DNA from: Zhengitettix transpicula
Taxonomy: Eukaryota > Arthropoda > Insecta > Orthoptera > Tetrigidae
Assembly: GCA_037074705.1 (NCBI GenBank)
Contig: CM073591.1
Span: forward strand, 2,348,087 to 2,412,086
DNA: 64,000 nt
Reading direction: 5' to 3'
Below, piece by piece: positions 11,741 through 22,920 of the stretch. A program made the position numbers and the translations under genes. Each line of letters begins with the position of its first letter. Positions within the stretch are counted from its first letter, which is position 1. A model generated the notes under the pieces. That model was not told the DNA's origin, did no database searches, and saw nothing but the letters and a program-made list of their open reading frames with translations.

Positions 11741-11957
11741 TTTACAATATTATTAGACGTGATCAGCTAAGCAATGCTCCGCCAAATCCTGCATACTCTA
11801 ATATCCGTATTTTAATCTCTTACTGAAGAGAACAACATTCTCTCACAGTCCCAGGGGACTCGTGGGTTTGGATGAGTCGAAAATTTATCGTAGTTCACAA
11901 AAACAGAAAAGAATTCTCCATTTATATTGTTTCCTGTTTCACGATACTTAATTTCTG

Positions 11958-13105
11958 CCACTGTGAACAAAAAGTAAGGTGAATTTATTTATAAAATATA
12001 AATTCTTTATTTATTCTTCCAAATCAATTTCATCCCCGTCCGATAAAACGCACTTTTTTCAACGCTTTTTTCCAGTCCTCGGTATGGCCTTCAAGACCTG
12101 CTTCGATTTGGTTTTTATCTCCTCAATCGTATCAAAACGGCGTCCCCGCATTGGCCTTTTGAGTTTGCTGAATAGCCAGAAGTCGCATACGGTGGTTGCG
12201 GAACGATATGAGTCGAGTTTTTGGCAAAAAAAGGCGCGAAGAACCAATGCGGTATGACACGGTGCATTATCGTGATGAAGGAACCAAGAGTTGTTCGCCC
12301 ATAATTCCGGCCGTTTCAGAATAATATTCTTTGTTGACAGTTTGGCCCGGCGGAAGGAATTCATACTGCACCACACCACGATAATCAAATAAAACTGTCA
12401 ACATGACCTTGATTTTCGATCGACTTTGTCGTGTTCTTTTCCGTCTTGCTTCACCTTTTACACGATATTGGCTGGATTGGTCGGTGGTTTCAGGGTCGTA
12501 TGCGTAAATCCAAGTCTCGTCTCCAGTAAAGATGCATTTCAAGTGATCCTGACAGTCAGACAGCAAAGTTTCACACACATCAACGCGACGCTTTTTTTTC
12601 CCGAAAAATTGAGCGATTTTGGCACCAACCAAGACACAAAACATTCTTCAAAATGGTTTCGGCTGAGCCAAATGATATTCCAACACTATCAGCGAGATCT
12701 CTAATTGTCCATCGACGATTTTCAAGCACCAAATCTCGTCGGTAGACGTTGATGGTCGTCCAGAGCGCGGTTCGTCTTCAACGCGTTCTCGGCCGTCTTT
12801 GAACTCGTTGTGCCATAGTTTGATCACCAAAGGCCTTCAACGTGTCCTCAGAAGAATATTCGTTCCGCAAACAAAATTTGATGCAATTTCTTTACTCAAC
12901 AAAATCACTCATTGCAAAAATTGAAAAATTCACTTTTGGTTGTTTACAAAAACACGTGTAACTCGGACATAATTAAACCTTTTAACAAACAGACTCTTGG
13001 CAAATATTATAGACAGTCCTACCAACCTAGGGGAAAAAATTACCTGTCTTCCTAATACCCGGGAGGTTTAAATGACAATTTCACCTTACTTTTTGATCAC
13101 AATGG
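11958..13105 (-). mobile_element. mariner-family transposon, degenerate
   Basis: Inverted ends of roughly 26 bp start CCAYTGTGAWCAAAAAG at both termini. A TA follows the right end (13106-13107); the left flank is TG, probably a mutated TA. At 1.15 kb it is a little shorter than an intact mariner, and its coding is split between frames. Confidence 0.88.
12059..12830 (-). pseudogene. mariner transposase relic (DD34D type)
   Basis: A DNA cut-and-paste transposase, now broken. In order on the minus strand: an N-terminal region with 'GRPSTS' (12830-12648); the first catalytic Asp block 'TGDETWIYAYDPET' and 'GQTVNKEYY' (12644-12267); then 'HHDNAPCHTA' (second Asp) and 'CDFWLF..LKRPMRGRRFDTIEEI' (third Asp) in 12388-12059. 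The pieces lie in different frames, and the 'PYSPDLAPCD' stretch common in the family is damaged, so no functional protein is expected. Confidence 0.88.
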
Positions 13106-13159
13106 TACAGCACTCGTGGTTTCGAGGGGTTTGATCCCAGGAGATTTAGCCTTGGTTGT

Positions 13160-13380
13160 TTCTAACTAGTTTCAACTGACGTCACACTCTTACGTCACCA
13201 GCTGACGGAACAATCTTCCACCACATCGCTGTATCTGTGATCTGACGTCACGTTTTTCGGTTTGAATTTGGTTTTGGATGTTACTCAAAGGCGCCTGAGG
13301 ATCCCTGGTCACTTTGTCCCAAGAGAATAAATAATTATTTTACTTAATTACCTTACGTATTAAAATGAAAAAAAATACGT
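13160..13380. repeat. Unclassified interspersed repeat with ACGTCA clusters, copy A
   Basis: Shares with 56120-56345 several TGACGTCAC-type motifs followed by 'aaaggcgcctgaggatccc' + 'tggtcactttgtcccaa' and an AT-rich tail, in the same order and spacing. No coding is seen. Confidence 0.6.
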
Positions 13381-13399
13381 CTGATTGAAAACAATGAAT

Positions 13400-13580
13400 A
13401 AGATAGGCAATTTGGACAAAAGGGTAATATAAATACCACGCAATTAAAAGTTTCTGGGATCCTTTGTACCTTTCGTCAGGTGCAGTTGTGTTTCTCTATG
13501 CTCTTCTTAGATCCCAGAAACGTTGTGTGGTATTTATATTACTCTTTTGTCTGAATTGGCTGTGTTTCTTATTCATTACG
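13400..13580. mobile_element. PLE ends as a near-palindrome
   Basis: Left arm about 13416-13460 (minus) and right arm about 13510-13552 (plus) repeat 'gatcccagaaacgttgtg' + 'tggtatttatatta' in inverse orientation, separated by about 50 bp. The CTGAAGA core is damaged (CGTCAGG on the left). This is the shortest of the inverted PLE-end pairs here. Confidence 0.65.
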
Positions 13581-14562
13581 TTAAGTATTGTTAAAAGTCC
13601 ATTAAAACGTAACAATTACAAAAGAAATTCTGTAATTTCTGATACAAGATTTTAATTCTATTTTAGGTTACAGAAAATCATCTATATTTTGCGAAAATGC
13701 GCCTAAATTTATATGAAGGATAGAGAAATACTCCATTTGTCATTATTATATTGGATTTGAAATCTATTAACCCTTCAGGTTTGTTTTAATTTCCAAACTT
13801 AATTATTTGAGCGAATTAAAAATTTATCAACCTGACTGACTGACTTAGATTTACTGTACAGAACTTGTTTCAAAAAAGATTTTGACGTGATTTCCGGTTA
13901 ATATCCGGAATTCTAAGACCCATTTTGAAAGACTAATTCACTGAAGATTCTTAATTTGCGAAAAACATGCAAAGCGTGTATGACGTCGCCACATAAATGA
14001 CGTCATTGGTGAACATGGGGCGAGTAGTTGTCCCACTACCGTACGGAGGCCGCAGCGCTATCTACCGGCAATTAAGTGAACTATATGAACTATTGAGACC
14101 CTGTGCGCGCGGACTATTTCAAATACGCACTAGATATTATAAACTGAACAAATACTGAACGTTAAGAGCTAAATCGTTATATTGGTATCGTTAGAATTAA
14201 ATAATTTCAAAATTAAGAGTTGACAGTGTGAAGCACTTGGGAGTCTCTTAACATTGGCGTTAAATGTTCTGTATTATAAATATATAATTAAGGTTAATAA
14301 ATTGGTAAAAAATCACTCGCTCAAACTAAAATAAATAAAATGTAGTAATTTTTCATATAATATTTAAATTTATAATATAAAATTTAATGGTCAAATAAGT
14401 CATATTTTTCTTTCGTCAAATTAGTCGGACTAATTTTAGAGTTACGCGAAGCAGGATTATATTTTCTAATGTCCAAGCTTCTTACATCTGTGGAAAAACA
14501 ACTTGGACTCTTCTTTTCTAGGATGATCTCGTCAGTGTGGCTCTTCTTCCATATATATATAT

Positions 14563-16996
14563 TGTAGTGATTTCGCTACAATGCAATTTAAAATAGTTTT
14601 TAATTTGATTTGCCCCACGTTAAGGCGTCATTTTGTAGTGATTTCGCATTTTACACTACAATTATTCAATTTGCATAGATCAGACATCCAATAAAGACAA
14701 TCAATTAACATTTACTAAGAAAGCCACACGTTGAAACGTCAATTTGTAGTAATTTAGATATTACAATGATAAGATTCTTTTAAAAAGAATCAAGATTTTA
14801 AAATAGACTAACAAATTAATTTATTAACGCAAATCAATTAAATTTACACTGTTATTAAGGTAAATAAATTATTAATTAATATTTTACAATAAAATAAACA
14901 TGACTATTTCTCAGGGTCGATTACTGGGCCTTTAATAAATAAATTACTTGTTAAACAATTAAATTTTATGAAGATATCATGGAATTAATTCATCAATAGA
15001 TTATTACAATCCAAAACATAAAATGCGGACTTTAAATTCTGAACGAAATCGGAAATCTGACGACAATATCTTTACTTACGAGTTTACAGATAGTAATTTT
15101 GTGAACTTTGACCTTAATGTTTCAGGTATTCCAGGAAGTTGGCTCGTACACACACACACACACACGCACTTGTTACACTTTATAGACAGGCCATTTTATA
15201 CACTGACTGTAATCAACACTTTTTTTGCAAAATGATTTGCAATGGTTGGTTCACTGTTCGTTTAACAAATCTTATTAGTTTGTTAACTGCTGGATGCAGT
15301 TACCTGAGCTGCCAAAATTGAAGAAAGTGGTCTAGCTTCATAATATAATAATTTAGACTCAGCACTCTAAATATTTAGCTTTGAATTTTCGTAGTTACCT
15401 GCTCACAGAAATGTTGTAAGTGTTTTAGCTGTTGTGTTACATATATGCAGACTCCTTCTGCTATATTCCCGAGAAGACCGACTCTGCGTCTAGCAAACCA
15501 ACTTCTACAATCCTTGCAAGCATTGCATTCTTGCCACATTCTTGTGTGTTTTTTATGCCGCCGACAATGCGAGTCGAAATTCTATTTATTAATTATTTAT
15601 TTCCTTTTAATTACCATAATATATATGTTAATATAATTAATTTTCATGTGTTTCAATTAACGAATATTTAAGACATTCACAATATTTTATTTAACACTTG
15701 AACAACGGATCTTCTTATGCTTCTACTATAATACTTAAAAATAAAATAATAAATTTTCAGCAAGCTTGCAATGCTAACAATCATAAAGTAACCTAAATTT
15801 GTTTCAAATTACAATTACAAATTAATAGTAAATTTCATGAAATTTTCTCAAATGCGATTAAATAAAGGTTTATAAATATTACTTAATTTTAAGGTATAAT
15901 CAGGTGTGTTAAGAGTTGTTCTAATGCACAGAATTTCTGATAAATTACGCTTTAATAAATTTTAATAATTTTCTAAAATTTCCACCTTGCTCCAATCTAA
16001 TTCATAATTTTATTAGACTTAGTTTTTATTGTTTTTGTTCTTTTAATGTAGTTTTATGGTCACGTTTTTAGTTTTCCGTATTTAACATTTTCCACAATTC
16101 CGTTGAAATGTAGTTTTTCTTCTTTAATTTTGTCATTACTTTTGAATTAATACGACGTTTGTTATTCATTTATAATATGACCATCAAATATATTGTTTAT
16201 ATCCTTTTATTATTTTACTTATTATCTCATAAACGGTCACATAATAAATTATTTAAATCCTTTTTATCGAGATAATTATTAATTTCGTTAGTTTTCGTCT
16301 TCTAAAATTTCGGATTGTAAATTGTTAATTTTGTTTGATGTTTGGTTATTTATAAGGTTTAATAGGTAACAATTATTAATTAAAATATTATTTCGATTTT
16401 AATTATTTCATAGTGATCAACGTGGTTGTAGACAAGTTACAAAGAGAAACGTAAACGTGTTCCACAAACTTGATTAAAATAACATGAAAACAATTATAAA
16501 TCATAATGTTGATTACATTGTTAACACACTACATAAATTAGAAGAAAGCCATGAATTTGATTGGAATAATGTGGACATTTTAGACATGAGCAAAATTTAC
16601 TAAAACGCAATTCATCAACAATTCTGTAGATATAAAACAACTTTCAACATAATTATAACTTGACATTAAGTAATATTTATGATCCATAACGTATCAACTT
16701 TTGAGATAATGTTACAAATTATCCTATAAATTTGAAATATAGGTTACTTTATGCATGTAACATTTTTATTATTTCATTTTAAGTTTTCTATTAGAAGAAT
16801 AAGAAGAAACACGCACTGTAAAATTGACATTTGAAATATTGTTTGACACAGAATTGTCCTCGTAGTTACATGACAACCTCATTAAAACCTAATCAAAATG
16901 TAATAACATCCAGAAACTTCGTTAAAATGTTAATTAAAATATTTTAAATGTTTGTAAAGATTGTTCATTTACTTAATATTAAATATGGTAGATATT

Positions 16997-16999
<3 letters not shown>
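14563..16999. mobile_element. Composite AT-rich repeat block with LTR-like unit
   Basis: Starts TGTAGTGATTTCGC after (TA)n and ends GATATTACA before (TA)n. It contains the internal landmarks of the LTR-like family: 'gccccacgttaaggcgtca', 'tctcagggtcgattactgg' and 'atctgacgacaatatcttta'. It is longer than the other units because other sequence has been added, including the PLE relic near 16.5 kb. I cannot resolve exact internal joins. Confidence 0.45.
16480..16640 (+). pseudogene. PLE C-terminal coding relic
   Basis: A short translated stretch reads 'LHKLEESHEFDWNNVDILD' followed by a tyrosine-ending segment, resembling the region after the GIY-YIG domain of PLE proteins (H.FDW..V.ILD). It is interrupted by stops and carries no catalytic domain. 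Confidence 0.5.

Positions 17000-17035
<36 letters not shown>
17000..17035. repeat. (TA)n array
   Basis: Pure TA run between two LTR-like units. Confidence 0.95.
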
Positions 17036-17038
<3 letters not shown>

Positions 17039-17981
17039 AATGATTAATAGGTGTTCATAATTAAAAGAATTAATTAACAAAATTATGAAGATTTAAAATT
17101 TATTCTTTGAAAGTACAAATTGTAATCCCTACTTTTTAGGCCGAATTTCATCAAGTTCACAAACGAATGTTTTATTTCAATTTTGCAATTCGTGGCGTTC
17201 TAAGAAAAATACAACTTTATATTTTGCAGTCAAATACGTGGAAATTCTCTTTATCTCAGGGTCATTACTGGGTTTCATAGTCAGAACAATCCAATTTAAT
17301 AAACTAACATTAACAATTCAAACTCATTGAAGCTAACGGAACACAATATGAAAATAAACTAAATAAAAGAAACTAAATGAAAAGAAAAACAAACGAAATC
17401 TGACTTCTACCTTTAATCCTCGTTTACAGATTTTAAAATAATTGTTTTGTACTCACAGATCTTATTCTTGGAGCTTGAGGACAACACTCACAAAAAAGGC
17501 CATTATTCACTGATTCTAAACATTAAAATTTTAATACACTCGGTCGATGTTCTCGTTCTCTGCCACCTGGAACTTTGGATCAGCCGCCCCTCAGTCAGCC
17601 ATCAGACCTACTAGGTCTCCTTGGTGCCTCCATGCGAAATTCACTTCAGTCTGTGTGAAGCAAAACCTTTTGCTTCCAACTTTGCGATTATTATTTGAGC
17701 CTCTCCGTGAATACTGTTTACTCGCGTATTATGTAAACTAGTAGATCTCGCAGTTGGACTTCTTGGACCGCGCTATTCATACTTTCAAATCAGCATCCAC
17801 ATTTTACGTTTTCAGTTCTCGACGCAGATTGATCTGTTTCGCCTCTCGCCGCAGACTAACTTCCTACGAGGGCGCGGTTTTTCAACTATTCACGCCGACA
17901 ATGAGCCGTGATTGTCGCTTTCAAAACTAGAACAATCCAATTATATTAAAACAATTAATGGCCTCTTTAATTGTTATTACA
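17036..17981 (+). mobile_element. Solo LTR-like unit in (TA)n
   Basis: Begins TGTAATGATT and ends GTTATTACA, flanked on both sides by ATAT repeats that hide any target duplication. It shares blocks with the units at 24.6, 36.8, 41.0, 59.4 and 60.5 kb: a CAGGGTC..TACTGGGTTT block, 'atctgact..tacctttaa', 'tcgtttacagattttaa' and a 'cactgattcta' block. No coding. Confidence 0.65.

Positions 17982-18017
<36 letters not shown>
17982..18017. repeat. (TA)n array
   Basis: TA run immediately after the LTR-like unit. Confidence 0.9.
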
Positions 18018-18022
<5 letters not shown>

Positions 18023-18035
18023 ATATTATGTATAT

Positions 18036-18105
18036 TCTTTTGTAAGGGTAACAGGCTACATGAGGGTAATCCACATGGTGGCAACTTCCCTTTGTGTATA
18101 TTCTA
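18036..18105 (-). mobile_element. SINE-like family, 3' fragment
   Basis: Only the 3' terminal portion ('gggtaacaggctacatgagg') remains next to a more complete copy in the same orientation. Confidence 0.65.
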
Positions 18106-18136
18106 AAATTAGTCAGTTTAAATTATATTTTTTTTA

Positions 18137-18503
18137 GGGCAACAGGCTACATGAGGGTGATCCACTTTGGGCAACTCCCCTTTAATAGCATAGGAAGGGA
18201 TTTGAAAGGGGGATGCGGAAGGGTAGAGGAAGGTAGCCAAGGGTTACTAGGGCCCCCGGGCTATAGTTTAAAGATCCTACTCGGCATTCGCCTAAAGAAA
18301 TGCAGGGAAAACCCTAGGAAAACCTGCATCGGATAGGTCGGGCATTGTGTACTTGTCCCACGCCCATCCGATAGCGGGAGAGGAGTTTGCTGTGGGGACG
18401 CAGCATTCGCTTCTCCGTGCCTCGACCAGTTTAGGTGCCTCGGCTTGTGGGAACCTTAGTTCAAAAACGGAGAGGAAAAGGCATACCCAAAGGTAACCTC
18501 GGC
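18137..18503 (-). mobile_element. SINE-like retroposon, left arm of an inverted pair
   Basis: Minus-strand copy with its 3' T-tract at 18127-18137, internally deleted near 18433. It meets a plus-strand copy head to head at about 18503. Confidence 0.8.
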
Positions 18504-18910
18504 CTGTTTTGAGAGGTGTATGTTCCGGGGTCACAGACCTTGGGCATACGGTAAGAGTTGTTCGCTATTCCCATAGGAATAGTCGGCCAGCTGCCTCCTA
18601 AACTGGTCGAGGCACGGAGAAGGGAATGCTGCGTCCCCACAGCAAACTCCTCTCCCGCTATCGGAACGGCGTGGGACAAGTACCCAATGCCCGACCTACC
18701 CGATGCAGGTTTTTCTAAGGTTTTCCCTGCATTCCTTTAGGCGAATGCCGGGTAGGATCCTTGAAATATAGCCCGGGGGCCCTAGTTAACCCTTGGCTAC
18801 CTTCCTCTACCCTTCCGCATCCCCCCTTTAAAATCCCTTCCTATGCTATTAAAGGGGAGTTGCCCAATGTGGATTAGCCTCATGTAGCCTGTTGCCCTAA
18901 TAAAAAAAAA
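18504..18910 (+). mobile_element. SINE-like retroposon, right arm of an inverted pair
   Basis: Plus-strand copy from CCTCGGCCTG/TTTTGAGAGG to the end GCCTGTTGCCCTAATAAAAA. With the left arm it forms a large inverted repeat of nearly 0.8 kb. Confidence 0.8.
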
Positions 18911-19643
18911 TTGTTTACTTCAATTTATTACGTTATTCGTCTGCATGCAGTCAAGAGTATTTCGTTGAATACAATTTCTTAAATTTATATTTTAATTTAA
19001 GGTATTGGTCGAATCCGTGAATCTTGAAGCACAAGTCCTTATTACATACAGTCATGTAAGTTTTATATGTTACAGGTCCACTAATTAGTTAATACCTGAA
19101 GAGTTCCTAATGTAAGTACGAAAGTTCGTGTATCTGTAACAAATTTGTATGAATAACTTGTATTTTGTTTATTACGGCCATTAATATTTATATTAGATCT
19201 TTTAAAAATGTCATATAATTTTTCAATTCAATATTGAAATTTATTTCGGTCCTGCGACTGTCAACATTTCCGCTTACAAGAATAAAAAATGCCGTAACCT
19301 TTTTATGGTTTAATCACAATACAATTTATTTAAGGCCACAACAATATTTTTCACATTCAGAGGATAATAATAATACATAATCAGATTTGCACAGTGAGTT
19401 TTTTATTTGTCCCTAGTTTATGAATATATTTAAATATCTCTTGTACGCGTACTCTTTAAATATTATCTTGTGTGTTTCATCATTTATTTAATTCCAATAC
19501 TATTAATTAATTGTATCAATTTTATTATGTTCGTGGTTATTATGTCCAGTGTAATTTGTGTGTTCCGTGTTGAAATTAAGTAGTTGTAAACTTCTAAACA
19601 ACATTTATTGTCTGATCAAAGATTGAAGCCTTTCCCGGTGTAG
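18911..19643. other. Intergenic, nothing recognised
   Basis: AT-rich sequence with no supported coding. Confidence 0.4.
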
Positions 19644-19751
19644 TTGTTCTCGGAGTTCAACTTCGCCTAGAAGATGACGACAGAGCTTTTAGTCGTCGAA
19701 ACGTTGCGTTCTAATATAATTATGCAAAACCCGGTTGAACTCTGAGAACAA
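19644..19751 (+). ncRNA. Hammerhead-like hairpin with long closing stem
   Basis: Outer arms 19644-19661 and 19734-19751 (GTTGAACTCTGAGAACAA) are inverse over 18 bp with one G-U. Inside, AGAAGA is followed by GACGAC (19676-19681), a 10 nt loop, GTCGTC (19692-19697), then GAAACGTTG. The 6 bp helix II next to GAAA matches the hammerhead plan. The first core strand reads CTAGAAGA instead of CTGANGA, so it may be inactive. Confidence 0.5.
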
Positions 19752-19869
19752 TATATTGAATTTATTGTCTGTTTACTCAAAATAGTCTATAACATACTGG
19801 TTGTATTTTCTCAAGCGAGGACTAATAACAACTCTGACTCTAAATCAATAAACGGCTCGCGCTGAAACG

Positions 19870-19960
19870 TCGCATTCCCCGACAGACCGTAGTTACGCTT
19901 CAAGTTTCTGGTGCACGTGACGTGACGTGACGTGATAGCACTGTGTCTCCACAAGTATCG
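19870..19960. repeat. ACGTGACGTGA-containing repeat, copy A
   Basis: Shares 'gacagaccg.agt.acgcttca', a run of ACGTGACG units and 'gtgatagca' with 57305-57385. The central GTGACGTGACGTGACG is a short tandem. Confidence 0.5.
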
Positions 19961-20351
19961 CCAGTTTAAACATATATAGATTTTTATTCATATTGTACTT
20001 ATTATAAATATTTAAAGTTTTTTGATTAATATAGAGTATTTTAATTAATATCAAAGCAATTGAAAAGCAATACATACGTTTTACAAGTGTCTAAAAACTA
20101 TTTAAAACGTGTATCATCGACCTTTTACGTCAGGGTTAATTTTAGTGCGGTGATAATGTTTGGCAAAACTTTTGTGGCCATAAGAACGTATTTATTTTAC
20201 CATTTTTATGCACTAAAGTCTTATCTGAAGTATTTGTGTCCGCTCCGTTTATCGTCCGCCTTTCTGAAAGCTTTCTTGATTTCTCTTCTGTGAAACATTA
20301 CTATATTCATTCGTTTACACTTTTCTTTCTGCTTTATATATATATATATAT

Positions 20352-21930
20352 TGTAGTAATTATTTGAAATCAATTAATTCATGAATAGCCACACGTTGGT
20401 GACCCCAAAATGTAATAATCACAATTAAATTTAAAATATTCCACACGTAGAGGACGTCAATATGCAGTATTCGCAATTAAAACTTTAACAATTAAACAGT
20501 TCCCCACATTGGTGAAGCCAAAAATGTGGTATATAAATTAAATTACAATTAAACACAATAATTAGCCCGCGTTGATTGCATTATTTTAACTTTACATGAA
20601 AGGATGTTAATAATAAAATTTTATTTAATTAAACAAACTCATTAATTTATTATATTCAAAATAATTCAAATTATAAATAATTATTCGATGACCTTTTTCA
20701 ACATTTATTTCATACAACAAACAAATTTTACTCGTAATATCTGGGTCTTTTTCTGGGCCTTTAAATAAACAAAGGTTTTACTCCCTTTTCAGACAATCAA
20801 ATTTCTACGACAATTACAGTTTTATGAAATATTACAAATTAGTATTTACAATATTCAACAAAAAAATCAAAATCTGACCATTTTATCTTTAATCTAACGT
20901 TCACAAAAATAATTTAAATGAGGACTGACTTACAGTTTTTTTCTGGTAGCTGGGCAATTTAATTCTTTCAGCAACACACACTCTCAATTTTTTTTGTTAA
21001 AAAAACAGGCCACTCTTTAATTGAATTTACAATTTACTGTTCGATTTACGAGATTGGCGGCACCTCGTAGACGACTTATTCCGCCAATTATGCGGTGATA
21101 CAGATAATTCCTCCTCGTAGACTTTTAAAATTATTTGGCCTAAACTGGAAACACTCAGCATTCTTTCTGCAACACTATCTGGGTGAATGCTGTACAACTT
21201 TACTTTTGAAAAACGTCTTGTCTATTTTTATTACGACCGCTTTCTGTCGTTTCTGATTGCCGACTGAACTATACGTTCTCAACGCGCTAATCGTTCTACT
21301 AAGTGAAGCCTGCGAGAGGATTCTCTCGCAGGTGAACCTTCCCAGAGAGCTCTGGCGGGGGCTACCTTTGGGGATGCTCTCACATCTCTCTGGTTTTTTT
21401 TTGAACTAAGGTTCCCACATTCCGAGGCACCTCGGTTTGTTTTGAGAGGTGTATGTTCCGGGGTCGCAGACCTTGGGCATACGGCAAGAGTTGTCCGCTA
21501 TTCCTATTGGAATAGTCGGCCAGCTGCCTCCTAAACTGGTCGAGGCACGGAGAAGGGAATGCTGCGTCCCCACAGCAAACTCCTCTCCCGCTATCGGAAG
21601 GGCGTGGGACAAGTACCCAATGCCCGACCTACCCAATGCAGGTTTTTCTAGGGTTTTCCCTGCATTTCTTTAGGCGAATGCCGGGTAGGATCGTTAAGCC
21701 ATAGCCCGGGGGCCCTAGTTAACCCTTGGCTACCTTCCTCTACCCTTCCGCATCCCCCCTTTCTAATCCCTTCCTATGCTATTAAAGGGGAGTTGCCCAA
21801 TGTGGATCACCCTCATGTAGCCTGTTGCCCTAAAAAAAAAACTAATCGTTCTACAATGTCTCCGTCTGTTCCAGTATCGTCCATTCTTGTGTGTCTTTGT
21901 GTCTTCTTTGTCGATAACAAATTATAAATA
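20352..21930 (+). mobile_element. LTR-like unit, interrupted by SINE-like copy
   Basis: Begins TGTAGTAATTATTTG after (TA)n and carries 'ctgggcctttaaataaac', 'aaatctgaccattttatcttt' and 'cgttctcaacgcgctaatcg'. The reverse-orientation unit at 47.4-48.05 kb is its close relative. A SINE-like element is inserted at 21300-21841. The terminal bases are lost near 21930. Confidence 0.55.
21300..21841 (+). mobile_element. SINE-like retroposon with 13 bp target duplication
   Basis: One of the most complete copies, 542 bp. Flanked by identical CTAATCGTTCTAC at 21287-21299 and 21842-21854. The 5' part has the palindrome CCTGCGAGAGGATTCTCTCG and onward; the 3' end is GCCTGTTGCCCT followed by an A tail. 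A-tail plus long target duplication show LINE-type retroposition. No tRNA-like A/B boxes are apparent. Frames inside are not genes. Confidence 0.88.
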
Positions 21931-21934
21931 TTTA

Positions 21935-22637
21935 TGTAATGATAAAGAAAGGCAATTAAAGAATTAATAATTAGACATTTGAAATAAATTGTTATTGGCG
22001 AACACACGAATACAATAATGGTTAATAACACATGAACAGGCAACACATTGCTGTTGGAGCGCGAGTAAGCTACGGGGCACGGTCAGTGAATGCAGTCGAG
22101 TCACTAAACATTAGAGAAGGAGTGAAATTTTCTTAGATAGCCAGAGGACATTGTGAATCCAAAGTAATTAAGTCTGGCAGCGGTGTGGTACATTGGTAAA
22201 AGACGGAACGAAGTTTTGATTAGGTCGCAATTCAAAACGAGAGCGACAATTTGTATTTGCCTGGAGACAATCGTGGAGCTCAAATTAAAAGTCGGCGGAC
22301 ATCGGCGGGACGACAGTTTTCAAAAGAATTGTGTCCGGAGGACAATACTGGAGCAAAGTGAGACGTAATGTGTTCAAAGTGAAAAGTGTGTTATTATACC
22401 CCCAACAATTGCCTGGTACTGGTGCAACCAAAGAGATGTATAAACATAATAAAGTGGCTAAATCAGCGTTACAGCGCTCTGGGTGGCAGCAACAAACAAC
22501 CCTGACCACCATTTTTTAGTAGGTCTACTTCATCGAAATTCTTACTTGTGTTTACGCTGTTGGTGAAAGATTTCAAGTTTTTGTGTTAAAATATATTGTT
22601 TTGTTAATATTAAACATTCCAAGCGTGTGTTCAGCCT
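21935..22637 (-). mobile_element. LTR-like unit, minus orientation
   Basis: Begins TGTAATGATAAAGAAAGG and is the inverse relative of the unit ending at 27822: shared 'attaataattagacatttg', 'gttattggcgaacacac', 'gctacggggcac', and 'caatactggagcaaagtgag'. The right boundary is uncertain. Confidence 0.5.
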
Positions 22638-22704
22638 ACAATTGTAATCATCGTAGTTCGAAAACACATTAAGTATCGTATTTTAGGTATCAGCATAATA
22701 ATAA

Positions 22705-22920
22705 GAAGAAAGATAGCCAAAGTCAGACAGAAAAGTGATAATATAAATACCACACAACGTTTCTGGGATCCTTGTCCTTTCTTCAGGTGCTAAGAAGAGC
22801 CTAGAGTGACACAACTGCACTCGTAAGTTGACAAAAAAACCAAAAGCTTTTGTGTCGCTCTGGACTATTTCGTCTGTATTTGACCACCTTCCTTATTATT
22901 TTTCCGACGTATCAGCATTT
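22705..22920 (-). mobile_element. PLE end with degraded inverse partner
   Basis: The minus-strand arm carries CTGAAGAAAGGACAAGG, ATCCCAGAAACGTTGTG and the 'agcctagagtgacacaactgcac' block. Only a trace of a plus-oriented partner ('tctgtatttgaccacctt') follows. Confidence 0.65.

Noticed and set aside
18461..18740. Recurring frames with 'MPKVCDPGTYTSQN' or 'MPDLPDAGFSRVFPAFL' on both strands (also 21.4, 23.7, 60.1 kb)
   Set aside because: They are translations of the SINE-like repeat in either orientation; copies carry different frameshifts and no selection for a protein is visible.
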